Made by a program: the position numbers and the translations under genes
Notes under the pieces: model-generated
Databases searched by the model: none
Seen by the model: the letters and a program-made list of their open reading frames with translations, nothing else
Told to the model about the DNA's origin: nothing
NCBI GenBank assembly: GCA_021648585.1
Contig: JAKISM010000012.1
Coordinates: 1-26,168 of the forward strand
DNA length: 26,168 nucleotides
Reading direction: 5' to 3'
From: Devosiaceae bacterium
GTDB taxonomy: Bacteria; Pseudomonadota; Alphaproteobacteria; Rhizobiales; Devosiaceae
Shown: positions 6,421 to 14,503 of the stretch, piece by piece
How the letters are laid out: every line of letters begins with the position of its first letter
Numbering within the stretch: the first letter of the stretch is position 1

Positions 6421-6826
6421 ATTATGCGTTGGCATAAAAAGCGTTAGCCACCTAAAAGAATTTCGTCAAACAAGGCGAGAAACGGGGCATGGGCGCAAAG
6501 ATGGTTATGATGTCCATAGAACTCGTATGATGCCAAAAAGGCGAGATGAAATAATTGGCAAAGGCTCGATTTATTGGGTTATTGCAGGGAAAATACAATG
6601 TAGGCAGCTCATTGTGGATTTGGATAGGCAATATGATAATGAGGGCAAAAAATGCTGTGATATTGTCATGGATAATAAAATAATTACAACTATCCCAACG
6701 CTCAAGAGAGCCTTTCAGGGCTGGCGCTATTTTGAGCAATCATCAACTCCTTCAGATATCGATATGCAAAATGGCGAGGGTGATTTGGAGCTTGCCGCAC
6801 AATTATCTCAATTAGGACTTATATAA
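6404..6826 (+). CDS. DUF1489 family protein
   Basis: The product is a 140-residue protein with the hallmarks of DUF1489, an uncharacterised family confined largely to alphaproteobacteria. It opens LIKLCVGI, has HRTRMMPKRRDEI, then the core GSIYWVIAGKIQCRQ and PTLKRAFQGWRYF near the end. It has no signal peptide or membrane span. Function is unknown. An upstream ATG at 6377 lies in frame, but it would overlap the GST gene by 44 nt. Starting at 6404 (MTNLIKLC) puts the conserved LIKLC motif at the N-terminus as in relatives and leaves a 17-nt overlap with the GST. Confidence 0.88.
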   Translation: MTNLIKLCVGIKSVSHLKEFRQTRRETGHGRKDGYDVHRTRMMPKRRDEIIGKGSIYWVIAGKIQCRQLIVDLDRQYDNEGKKCCDIVMDNKIITTIPTLKRAFQGWRYFEQSSTPSDIDMQNGEGDLELAAQLSQLGLI

Positions 6827-6850
6827 GATTTTTTGATGATATTTTATTAA

Positions 6851-6865
6851 TTAACCATTTATAAA
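6851..6865 (+). promoter_or_regulatory. CtrA-box-like sequence upstream of mipZ
   Basis: TTAACCATTTATAAA fits TTAA-N7-TAAA, one base from the CtrA consensus, and its first eight bases are the classic half-site TTAACCAT. It lies 62-76 bp upstream of the mipZ start. Cell-cycle control of mipZ by CtrA would be plausible here, but the intergenic DNA is AT-rich and this single match is weak evidence. Confidence 0.3.
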
Positions 6866-6926
6866 CCATGATAATTAAAGAGTGTTACTCAATATTTAAT
6901 GAATGATTTTTGTTGAGGGGATAATA

Positions 6927-7766
6927 ATGAACAATGCTAGCGCTCATGTAATAGTTCTAGGTAATGAGAAAGGTGGTTCAGGTAAATCAACTACTGCATT
7001 TCATTTAGCGATTTATTTGCTTTATCAGGGTTATAGGGTAGCAACGGTTGATGTTGATACTCGCCAACAAACGCTTTCTAAATTTGTTAATAACAGACTA
7101 AGTTGGGCGGAAAAAATGGGTCTTGATATACCTCATTCAGATCATCATCACCTATCAATTTCTCGTGGCGACTCTATAAGAGAAAATCAAAAGCAAGAAT
7201 TTGAGGAATTTCGAAATGCTATTGTAAAAACTGAACAGGGTGCCGATTTTCTTATTATTGATACGCCAGGGTTTGATACTCATTTAACAAGATTATCTCA
7301 TTCACTAGCGGATACGCTAATAACCCCACTAAATGATAGCTTAATAGATCTTGATGTTTTAGCAAAAATTGATGCTACAAATGGTGAGCCTATAGAATTA
7401 GGGCATTATACTAGGTTGGTGCAACGTGCACGGCGTGAGAGAATGGTTATTGATGGACGTAATATTGATTGGATATTGTTGCGTAATCGTCTTTCTATGC
7501 TTGCTTCAAGAAACTCAACTTTTATGCATAAGGGGTTAGAATTGACAGCGCTTAGGCTTGGCGCTCGAGTTGCAAAAGGAGTTGGTGAAAGAGTAATATT
7601 TAGATCACTTTTCCCTACTGGAATGACAGTGTTTGATCCAATAAACAAGGATTTTTTAGGAGCAGTTTCGTCAAAATCTCAAGCTAATATCCGCAATGAA
7701 TATCAAAACCTAGTTGCAACACTTAACTTACCAAAAACTAATGAGTTAGAACCATTAGTTGGGTAG
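6927..7766 (+). CDS. mipZ: ParA-family ATPase MipZ, division-site regulator
   Basis: MipZ forms a bipolar gradient through ParB and blocks FtsZ assembly away from midcell in alphaproteobacteria. The 279-residue protein opens with VIVLGNEKGGSGKSTTAFHLA, a deviant Walker A with two lysines, followed by ATVDVDTRQQTLSKFVNNR, the DxDxRQxT stretch specific to MipZ rather than chromosomal ParA. FLIIDTPGFDTHL is Walker B. WILLRNRLSMLASRN and the ERVIFRSLFPTGMTVFD tail also match the family. An in-frame ATG at 6903 exists, but the ATG at 6927 is preceded by GAGGGG at a good distance and puts the Walker A near residue 17, so it is preferred. It stands alone after a 100-bp gap, with a possible CtrA box. 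Confidence 0.92.
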   Translation: MNNASAHVIVLGNEKGGSGKSTTAFHLAIYLLYQGYRVATVDVDTRQQTLSKFVNNRLSWAEKMGLDIPHSDHHHLSISRGDSIRENQKQEFEEFRNAIVKTEQGADFLIIDTPGFDTHLTRLSHSLADTLITPLNDSLIDLDVLAKIDATNGEPIELGHYTRLVQRARRERMVIDGRNIDWILLRNRLSMLASRNSTFMHKGLELTALRLGARVAKGVGERVIFRSLFPTGMTVFDPINKDFLGAVSSKSQANIRNEYQNLVATLNLPKTNELEPLVG

Positions 7767-7807
7767 TTGCTCTTAAGGTTATTATAAAATAGCTCCGCTT
7801 GGGCTTA

Positions 7808-8074
7808 TTATAAGAATAAACTTATAGCACGTTTATTATTTGGGTGAAAAACATCCAAATCAATATTAACACGGGCACAGCCTTTGCGTCTTGCACGTGC
7901 AGAACGCACCATAACAATATCTATAAGCTCTGAAACTTTACGCACAGTTCCACGAGGTTCAAGGCTTTCTCGCAATGATTTAATTGCGGCATGCCTTGTT
8001 TTCTTGTCCTCAGATGAGAGAGGCGACTTGCCTACAAAATTTGCCAGTTTAGTGAGTGGTGTTACGTTACTCAT
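7808..8074 (-). CDS. 88-residue hypothetical protein
   Basis: This is a small ORF with a clear AAGGAG Shine-Dalgarno 9 nt before its ATG. The protein is soluble and basic. The N-terminal half is predicted helical and charged (LSSEDKKTRHAAIKSLRESLEP), the middle VRKVSELIDIVMVRSARARRK holds an amphipathic helix with an Arg-rich end, and the C-terminus includes NIDLDVFHPNNKRAIS. There is no signal peptide, membrane span, cysteine pair or recognisable domain. It is convergent with mipZ and lies just downstream of the carboxypeptidase gene on the same strand (49-nt gap), so it may be cotranscribed. Arg-rich character could suit nucleic-acid binding, but that is only a guess. Confidence 0.7.
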   Translation of the reverse strand: MSNVTPLTKLANFVGKSPLSSEDKKTRHAAIKSLRESLEPRGTVRKVSELIDIVMVRSARARRKGCARVNIDLDVFHPNNKRAISLFL

Positions 8075-8123
8075 TGGGGTTACTCCTTACATTTACTCCA
8101 AATAATTTTATTTATTTAGCCGT

Positions 8124-9719
8124 TTAACCAAGCACTGCTAAACACGAAATTTCCTTTTGTTTTAATTTTTTACATGCGCTTTGAGCTTGTTCAATATTTG
8201 CAAACCCAACAAATCGGGCTCTATAATATGGCACGCCATTTTTTTGTAATTGTTCAATAGTTGGGCGAAGATTTTTAAGAGGTGAATAAGTTTTACTAGC
8301 ATCAGCAATTAATAATTGTGCACTCTCTTCACTGTTTGAAGTACCAATTTGAACTTTCCAACCAATTATTTCTTTAGGCTTTTCTATTGGCTTGATAGCG
8401 TTTTTTGTTACCGAGCCACTAGTTAGTAAGTCTATAGTTTGAGTTCCAGAGCCAATTCCAACAGGGGGTAATATCATTGTGCCATTATTATCCTCAAGCG
8501 CAATTCTATCACTTATCCACTCACCGATAATATCAATGGGCTTATCCTGTGAAGAAGATGCTAATAAATTTGTGGCGGGGGTTGGATTAATAACTGCCAA
8601 ATTCATAGGCCTGCTTGCGAGGTTTACTCTATCAGAACCCACGTTTGCTACAAGTAGATTTACTGGCCGAGTGGCAGGGATTGGGCTGGTAGTTAGCGTA
8701 TTGTTTGCTGATGGCTGGTTGGCAATATTAATGGGTGCAGTTGAAGCTATTTGTAATGGTTGAGTGCTATCTGCTAGTCTTATAATGCGTGGCATTGGTG
8801 TTACTGGCCTTGCTGCAACTCGGGTAATTCCAGTAATGCGTGGCTTGGCTATTCTTGCTTGTGCAACATAGCTACCGCGTCGTGCTTTCTTCAAATATGA
8901 ATTAACCAATGCCGCAACTTTAGCATTTCTTTGTGTGCCACTATCAAACCCAAAAGCCACAACTATAATATGGCGATTATCTTTTCTTGATGCGGTTAGA
9001 AGATTAAAACCTGAAGCACGAATATATCCAGTTTTAATGCCATCAATACCATTCTGCCCTAACAAGCGATTATTATTGCCATATCTTTTGCCTTTATATT
9101 TAAATAGTCTAGTTTGGAAATATTTATAATATTTTGGAAAATGTTGGTAGATTGCAATGCCCAAACGAGATTGATCTCTAACTGTTGTGATTTGCTTTGA
9201 ATTGGGCAAGCCTGACGCATTGCGATAGGTGGTGCGCTTCATGCCAAGCGATCGTGCAACCTTTGTCATTCTTTGAGCAAATTTTGTCTCAGTTCCTGAA
9301 ATATGCTCGGCTATCACACGAGCAACGTCATTTGCTGACTTAGTGACTAATGCTTTGATTGCATTTTCAACGCTAATTGTTGAACCAGCACGTAAGCCCA
9401 ATTTTGATGGAACGGCGTTTGACGCAAATTTTGAAACTCGCATTCTTGTTGATAATTTCAATCGGCCTGCATCAAGCTCTTGAAATAAAACATATAATGT
9501 CATCACTTTAGTGACTGATGCTGGATAACGCTGTGCATCTGCCGCTCTTGAATAAAGGGTCTTACCAGATTTTGCATCAACAACAATCCCTGCATAGGCA
9601 CGTTTCACTGCTGCTTGTGTTGGAGCAGAGAGGATTGTAAAAATAAATAATGAAGCTAATAAAATGCAAAAATAGCGTGCACAAAAGGACGCAATGCTAT
9701 GTCTTTTGGATGAAAACAC
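8124..9719 (-). CDS. D-alanyl-D-alanine carboxypeptidase (S11) with SPOR domain
   Basis: This penicillin-binding protein of the S11 family trims the terminal D-Ala of peptidoglycan stem peptides in the periplasm. Visible are an N-terminal signal peptide (basic SSKRH, a hydrophobic run to about residue 32, cleavage after PTQA), the three active-site motifs SVTK (Ser68), SAN and KTG (IDGIKTGYIRASG), a long Pro/Thr/Ala/Asn-rich linker of some 150 residues, and a C-terminal SPOR domain (about the last 75 residues, from GWKVQIG), which targets septal denuded glycan. The frame has no early ATG. I chose GTG at 9719, preceded by TTGGAG, because it gives a normal signal peptide; a TTG at 9788 would add 23 residues before it. 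This architecture (S11 plus SPOR, beside clpS) is usual in Hyphomicrobiales. Confidence 0.92.
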   Translation of the reverse strand: MFSSKRHSIASFCARYFCILLASLFIFTILSAPTQAAVKRAYAGIVVDAKSGKTLYSRAADAQRYPASVTKVMTLYVLFQELDAGRLKLSTRMRVSKFASNAVPSKLGLRAGSTISVENAIKALVTKSANDVARVIAEHISGTETKFAQRMTKVARSLGMKRTTYRNASGLPNSKQITTVRDQSRLGIAIYQHFPKYYKYFQTRLFKYKGKRYGNNNRLLGQNGIDGIKTGYIRASGFNLLTASRKDNRHIIVVAFGFDSGTQRNAKVAALVNSYLKKARRGSYVAQARIAKPRITGITRVAARPVTPMPRIIRLADSTQPLQIASTAPINIANQPSANNTLTTSPIPATRPVNLLVANVGSDRVNLASRPMNLAVINPTPATNLLASSSQDKPIDIIGEWISDRIALEDNNGTMILPPVGIGSGTQTIDLLTSGSVTKNAIKPIEKPKEIIGWKVQIGTSNSEESAQLLIADASKTYSPLKNLRPTIEQLQKNGVPYYRARFVGFANIEQAQSACKKLKQKEISCLAVLG

Positions 9720-10018
9720 CAAATACTCCAACTCTATACTATCAGGCAAAACGCAGCCTGTACTCAAAATTAAGGTGTAAAAACTCAATAAAACTAATGG
9801 TTTTTACAAAACTACCTTAATATAATTACTCAATGAGCTAATCTAACCTGCACTGGGTTACAAATGTGTAAAGTTATATAAAATTTTATAGGTTTTTTTA
9901 ATTATATTTCGCATCGAATAATTATAATCATTAGTTGTACTTAACATTGCCATCTTATTGGCTTATTTTCGCCAAGTTAGTAATTAAATTATCAAAGAAG
10001 TAAAAGTTGGAATATTGA

Positions 10019-10375
10019 ATGCTAGAAAATAACATAACAGCAAATGCAAATAGCAATGATGATTTCTCTGATCAAAATGGTTTTTCTACTGATTTAGATG
10101 TTAAAACAAAGCAAAAGAGCAAACGTCCTGCACTATATAGAGTAATATTACTTAATGATGATTATACTCCAATGGAATTTGTGGTATATATTTTACAAGA
10201 GCTATTTCACAAGTCAGAAGAGGAAGCTATGATAATTATGCTCACAGTTCATAATCAAGGGGCAGGGGAATGTGGTATTTTCCCTCATGAAATAGCTGAG
10301 GCAAAAGTGACACAAGTTATAGCTAAAGCACAAAAAGACCAGCACCCACTTAAATGTTTTATGGAAAAACAATGA
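10019..10375 (+). CDS. clpS: ATP-dependent Clp protease adaptor ClpS
   Basis: ClpS delivers N-end-rule substrates to ClpAP. The 118-residue protein has a disordered N-terminal tail of about 35 residues, which in the family enters the ClpA pore, then the folded domain: YRVILLNDDYTPMEFVV (the NDD and M residues line the N-degron pocket), HKSEEEAMIIMLTVHNQG, CGIFPHEIAEAK and LKCFMEK. The tail is longer and more Asn/Asp-rich than in many homologues. It precedes clpA by 12 nt on the same strand, the usual operon. The 299 bp upstream are shared with the divergent carboxypeptidase gene and should hold both promoters. Confidence 0.95.
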   Translation: MLENNITANANSNDDFSDQNGFSTDLDVKTKQKSKRPALYRVILLNDDYTPMEFVVYILQELFHKSEEEAMIIMLTVHNQGAGECGIFPHEIAEAKVTQVIAKAQKDQHPLKCFMEKQ

Positions 10376-10387
10376 TTAGGATAAATT

Positions 10388-12805
10388 ATGCCTTCATTTT
10401 CTAGCGGATTAGAAAAATCACTGCATCTTGCAATGAAAATTGCACGTGAAAATTCACAAGAACTAGCTACAATCGAGCATTTATTACTAGCTTTATTAAA
10501 CGATAAAGATTGCGTAGATGCACTTATGGCTTGCGATGTTGATTTAGATTTACTCGCTCTTGAATTGCATGATTTCATTCAAGATGAATTAGAGAGCATT
10601 AGGATATCTAATGCTCAAGACGCACGCCCAACGGAGGCTTTTCAAAGAGTTATTCAAAGAGCAGTTATTCATGTGCAATCTTCAGGACGTGGTGAAGTTA
10701 CAGGTGCAAATGTATTAGTTGCAATATTTCACGAACGGGAAAGTCATGCGGCTTATTTTTTAGAACAACAAGATATTACTCGCCTTGATATCGTAAATTT
10801 CATCTCGCATGGCATCACAAAATCAGGTGCAAGTTTCACGCAAGATGCTGATAAACTAGATGAAATGGAAGGTGAGTTAAAAGGTTCTAAAAAAGAAAAT
10901 AAATCTGCACTTAAAAACTATTGCGTTAATTTGAATGAAAAGGCAAAACAGGGGAAAATTGATCCGATAATTGGTCGAGATAAAGAGCTAAGTCGTGCAA
11001 TTCAGGTACTTTGCCGCAGATCTAAGAATAATCCAATTTTAGTTGGTGATGCAGGAGTTGGCAAAACTGCCATTGCGGAAGGATTAGCCAGAAAAATTAT
11101 TCATAATGATGTGCCAGAAGTGCTAAATGATGCAACAATTTTTGCCCTTGATATAGGATCATTATTGGCTGGAACTCGTTATCGGGGTGATTTTGAAGAG
11201 CGCTTAAAGGCCGTAATGAAAGAAATTGAAACTCATCATAATGCCATATTATTCATTGATGAAATTCATACTCTAATTGGTGCGGGCGCTACTTCTGGTG
11301 GGGCGCTTGATGCGTCAAACCTATTAAAGCCTGCTCTAGCTTCTGGAGAGCTAAGATGTATTGGCTCAACAACTTACAAGGAGTTTCGACAGTTCTTTGA
11401 GAAGGATAGGGCGCTTGTTCGTCGTTTTCAAAAAATCGATATTGTTGAACCCTCAATTCAAGATTCAATCAAAATATTACAAGGATTAAAACCCTATTTT
11501 GAAGATTTTCATAATATTAAATATTCAAATGATGCAATTAAGGCTTCTGTAGAATTATCTGCTCGCTATATTAATGACAGGAAATTGCCTGATAAGGCTA
11601 TTGATGTTATTGATGAATCTGGTGCATCGCAAATGTTATTTGAAAAAAATAAGCGAAAAAAGCTCATAGATGTTGCGCAAATTGAGGCAACTATTGCAAC
11701 AATGGCACGTATTCCTGCACGTTCAATTTCAAAGTCAGATGCTGAGCTTCTTTCTTCTCTAACTGATGAATTAAAGCGCACTATTTTTGGGCAAGATAAA
11801 GCAATAGATGAGCTTAGTTCGGCAATAAAATTAGCAAGAGCTGGGCTTCGTGAGCCTGAAAAGCCCATTGGATCATATTTGTTCACTGGCCCAACAGGAG
11901 TTGGCAAAACAGAAGTTTCAAAACAATTAGCGCAAAGTCTGGGGGTCGAACTTTTACGTTTTGATATGTCTGAATATATGGAAGCTCATACTGTTTCACG
12001 CCTAATTGGTGCGCCTCCCGGTTATGTTGGTTTTGATCAGGGGGGATTGCTTACAGATGGCGTAGATCAAAATCCGCATTGTGTTATATTGCTTGATGAG
12101 ATTGAAAAAGCCCACCCTGATTTGTTTAATATATTGTTGCAAGTAATGGATAATGGCAAGCTTACAGATCATAATGGCAAGTCTGTAAATTTTAGAAATA
12201 CTATTTTAATAATGACATCAAATGTAGGCTCGATGGAGTTGCATAAAAAGCCCATAGGATTTGCTAAAACCCGTCAAGCTGGCGATTTTGAAGAAGCAAT
12301 CAACCGTGTGTTTTCACCCGAATTTCGCAATAGGCTCGACGCAGTTATTTCTTTTAGCTCGCTTGATGATAAGATCGTACAAAACATTGTTGAAAAATTT
12401 ATTTTGCAATTAGAAAGCCAATTAGCCGAAAAGAATATAACTATTAAACTAACTAAAGAAGCTGCGACTTGGCTTGCTAAAAAAGGCTATGATGAAACTA
12501 TGGGCGCAAGGCCTTTGGGGCGGGTTATTCAGGAATATGTGAAAAAACCGCTGGCAGATGAAATTTTGTTTGGGCAATTAAAAAATGGTGGGGCGGTGAC
12601 GATTGCACTTATTGGCAATGGGAAAAATGCAAGTCTTGAAATTGTGGCAGTGCCGCCAGCAAAAGCCAGACCAAAAAGAAAAACAACAAATAAAAACATT
12701 AGCGCAAGTAGAGTTCCATCTTCAAATGCTTCAAAAATAAAAGCAAAAGCAACTAAAAAGAAACCTACAATAAAGAGAAAATCTAAGGCAAAACAAAAAA
12801 GCTAG
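10388..12805 (+). CDS. clpA: ATP-dependent Clp protease ATP-binding subunit ClpA
   Basis: ClpA is the hexameric AAA+ unfoldase that feeds ClpP. The 805-residue protein has the N-domain (about 1-145, two Clp_N repeats), D1 with Walker A GDAGVGKT near residue 220 and Walker [12 protein letters not shown]2 with Walker A GPTGVGKT near residue 502 and Walker [14 protein letters not shown], and the ClpB_D2-small domain with [17 protein letters not shown]. There is no long coiled-coil M-domain, which separates it from ClpB. The last 50 residues form a strongly basic Lys/Ala/Ser tail ([12 protein letters not shown] onward) beyond the folded core, longer than in enteric ClpA. The IGL-type loop needed to dock ClpP was not pinned down by eye. 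The stop lies 5 nt from the convergent HIT gene. Confidence 0.95.
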   Translation: MPSFSSGLEKSLHLAMKIARENSQELATIEHLLLALLNDKDCVDALMACDVDLDLLALELHDFIQDELESIRISNAQDARPTEAFQRVIQRAVIHVQSSGRGEVTGANVLVAIFHERESHAAYFLEQQDITRLDIVNFISHGITKSGASFTQDADKLDEMEGELKGSKKENKSALKNYCVNLNEKAKQGKIDPIIGRDKELSRAIQVLCRRSKNNPILVGDAGVGKTAIAEGLARKIIHNDVPEVLNDATIFALDIGSLLAGTRYRGDFEERLKAVMKEIETHHNAILFIDEIHTLIGAGATSGGALDASNLLKPALASGELRCIGSTTYKEFRQFFEKDRALVRRFQKIDIVEPSIQDSIKILQGLKPYFEDFHNIKYSNDAIKASVELSARYINDRKLPDKAIDVIDESGASQMLFEKNKRKKLIDVAQIEATIATMARIPARSISKSDAELLSSLTDELKRTIFGQDKAIDELSSAIKLARAGLREPEKPIGSYLFTGPTGVGKTEVSKQLAQSLGVELLRFDMSEYMEAHTVSRLIGAPPGYVGFDQGGLLTDGVDQNPHCVILLDEIEKAHPDLFNILLQVMDNGKLTDHNGKSVNFRNTILIMTSNVGSMELHKKPIGFAKTRQAGDFEEAINRVFSPEFRNRLDAVISFSSLDDKIVQNIVEKFILQLESQLAEKNITIKLTKEAATWLAKKGYDETMGARPLGRVIQEYVKKPLADEILFGQLKNGGAVTIALIGNGKNASLEIVAVPPAKARPKRKTTNKNISASRVPSSNASKIKAKATKKKPTIKRKSKAKQKS

Positions 12806-12810
12806 GAATA

Positions 12811-13230
12811 TTATAATTCATTAGCTATTGCTCTTGCTTGTTTTGCAAGCATTTCGCTATCTGCCATTTTATCACTATGTCGCAAAAGCTTTTTGCCCTC
12901 ATAGGCTGGAATAATATGAAAATGCAGATGAAAAACGCTTTGTCCTGCTGGCGCTTCATTAAATTGTTGCAAAATAATTCCATCGGCATTCATGGCTTTT
13001 TTTGTTGCATTTGCAATTTTTTGCACAAGCGGCAGAACCTTTTGTAATGTAACAACATCAGCGTCTAATAGGTTACGAGATGGGCTTTTGGGAAGCACAA
13101 GACAATGCCCATCAGACATTGGCATAACATCCATCATCACCAAAATATCGTCATCTTCATATATCGTAAAATTAGGAATTTCATTGCGCAATATTTTAGC
13201 AAAAATATTATCATCTTCATAGGTTGGCAT
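12811..13230 (-). CDS. HIT family protein (histidine-triad nucleotide hydrolase)
   Basis: This 139-residue cytosolic HIT protein probably hydrolyses purine nucleoside phosphoramidates or dinucleotide substrates. The family opens NIFAKILRNEIPNFTIYEDDDILVMMDVMPMSDGHCLVLPK, seen here across residues 8-48 in sections, and the active site is HLHFH at residues 101-105 after APAGQSVF. The length is typical of the HINT/Hit branch. It is the last gene of a minus-strand run, 17 nt after the glycerophosphodiesterase gene, and is convergent with clpA with only 5 nt between the stops. Family assignment is secure; the physiological substrate is unknown. Confidence 0.93.
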   Translation of the reverse strand: MPTYEDDNIFAKILRNEIPNFTIYEDDDILVMMDVMPMSDGHCLVLPKSPSRNLLDADVVTLQKVLPLVQKIANATKKAMNADGIILQQFNEAPAGQSVFHLHFHIIPAYEGKKLLRHSDKMADSEMLAKQARAIANEL

Positions 13231-13247
13231 GTTTTCAATCCCTTATT

Positions 13248-14030
13248 TTATTTTGGAATAAAATTTTCAAAAGCTATCTGATCGCAATATTTTAACGCTT
13301 CATCAGCTTGCTCTTGTGATTTTATTGTCCATGCAGCGGTAGGAAGTCCTAGCTTTTTGAATATTCTGTAAGAAAGAAGGTCAAATGCTTTATGATTTAC
13401 ATCTACAAAATCAAATTTAGTAAATGGATAATGCAACATATGTCGTAAGATAAAACGTTTTAGGGGGGGCAGGTGTTTCTTAGCAACCTCTGAGGTAAAG
13501 TGATCAAGCACTATTCCTGTAGCCCCATTAAACCCATATTTTTTAACGAATATTAATAATTCTGGCGCAAAAGAAATAAAGGCTATTGAGCCTGAATAAG
13601 TTTTAAGCGCTTGAACCGCTGATTTTGCTAACAACTCGTTCTCATGTTTATTTTTTTGTGGTTTTAGCTCTATTGCTAGCGGTACTCGTCCATCGACTTG
13701 CCTCAGCATTTGAGCAAAACTTTGAATCCTATCATTTGTTGAACTATTAGCTAGCGCAATTTTTTCTATTTCTCGTGCATCAAGATCACGGATTTTACCA
13801 GTTTGCTCTGTAACTCTATCCAAAGTTTCATCATGGAAAACCATTGGCACATTGTCTTTGCTAAGTTGCAAATCGCACTCAATCGCATAATTATTTTGAA
13901 TAGCTAAATCAAAAGCACTAGAGCTATTTTCAATAACGCCATTATTAATATTGTGCAAACCCCGATGAGCGATTGGTCTTGCAAGAGTTTTCATTATTTC
14001 TTTACGCATATACAACTTATTATTTGGCAC
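13248..14030 (-). CDS. Glycerophosphodiester phosphodiesterase
   Basis: This 260-residue GDPD-family enzyme would split glycerophosphodiesters into glycerol-3-phosphate and an alcohol. The TIM-barrel motifs are visible: PIAHRG (His22, catalytic), ENSSSAFDLAI, AIECDLQLSKDNVPMVFHD (metal ligands Glu51 and Asp53, catalytic His66), and AIELKPQ. There is no signal peptide, so it is a cytoplasmic UgpQ-like type. The frame starts at GTG 14030, 2 nt after the ridA stop, with GAGG upstream inside ridA; ATGs at 14009 and 13994 are possible alternatives that keep all motifs, so the exact start is uncertain. It belongs to the DUF3572-dinB-ridA-gdpD-hit cluster. Confidence 0.9.
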   Translation of the reverse strand: MPNNKLYMRKEIMKTLARPIAHRGLHNINNGVIENSSSAFDLAIQNNYAIECDLQLSKDNVPMVFHDETLDRVTEQTGKIRDLDAREIEKIALANSSTNDRIQSFAQMLRQVDGRVPLAIELKPQKNKHENELLAKSAVQALKTYSGSIAFISFAPELLIFVKKYGFNGATGIVLDHFTSEVAKKHLPPLKRFILRHMLHYPFTKFDFVDVNHKAFDLLSYRIFKKLGLPTAAWTIKSQEQADEALKYCDQIAFENFIPK

Positions 14031-14032
14031 GC

Positions 14033-14503
14033 CTAAACCTCTATTATTGCTTCAATTTCAACCGCTGCGCCAAGCGGTAAAGCGACAACGCCAAATGCTG
14101 CTCTAGCGTGTTTTCCGCTTTCTCCGAGCACTGTAGCTAAAAGATCAGAAGCGCCATTTGCGACTAAGTGATGATCTTGAAATAGAGGGGTAGAGCAAAC
14201 TAAAACAGTGATTTTCACTATTTTCTTTATGTCGTCGAGTTCAACATTAGCTGAAAAGGCAATTTGAGATAGGATAGATAGAGCGCAATGGCGAGCAGCA
14301 ACTTGCCCTTGCTCAATATTCATATCTTTGCCCAAAACCCCGCCAATAATTCCTTTTTCATTTGCTGATAATTGCCCCGAGACAAATATTAGGTTTGCAG
14401 ATTTTGCTATTGGCAGATAGCTAGCCGCAGGAGCGCTAGGTTTTGCTAATTCATAGCCAAGCATCATAAGCCTGTCTTTTGCGCTCTGTCTTTTTTGGCT
14501 CAT
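14033..14503 (-). CDS. RidA family protein (enamine/imine deaminase)
   Basis: The product is a 156-residue member of the YjgF/YER057c/UK114 family. RidA enzymes hydrolyse reactive enamine and imine intermediates from PLP enzymes to ketoacids and ammonia. Here FVSGQLSAN, ALSILSQIAFSANVELDDIKKIVKITVLV and ARAAFGVVALPLGAAVEIEAI show the chorismate-mutase-like fold. It is about 25 residues longer at the N-terminus than canonical RidA, as in the Rid subgroup found in alphaproteobacteria. The conserved catalytic arginine of true RidA (in the RxxxxxxxLP region) is present in ARAAFGVVALP. Its ATG overlaps the dinB stop by 4 nt (ATGA), so translation is probably coupled. Confidence 0.9.
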   Translation of the reverse strand: MSQKRQSAKDRLMMLGYELAKPSAPAASYLPIAKSANLIFVSGQLSANEKGIIGGVLGKDMNIEQGQVAARHCALSILSQIAFSANVELDDIKKIVKITVLVCSTPLFQDHHLVANGASDLLATVLGESGKHARAAFGVVALPLGAAVEIEAIIEV

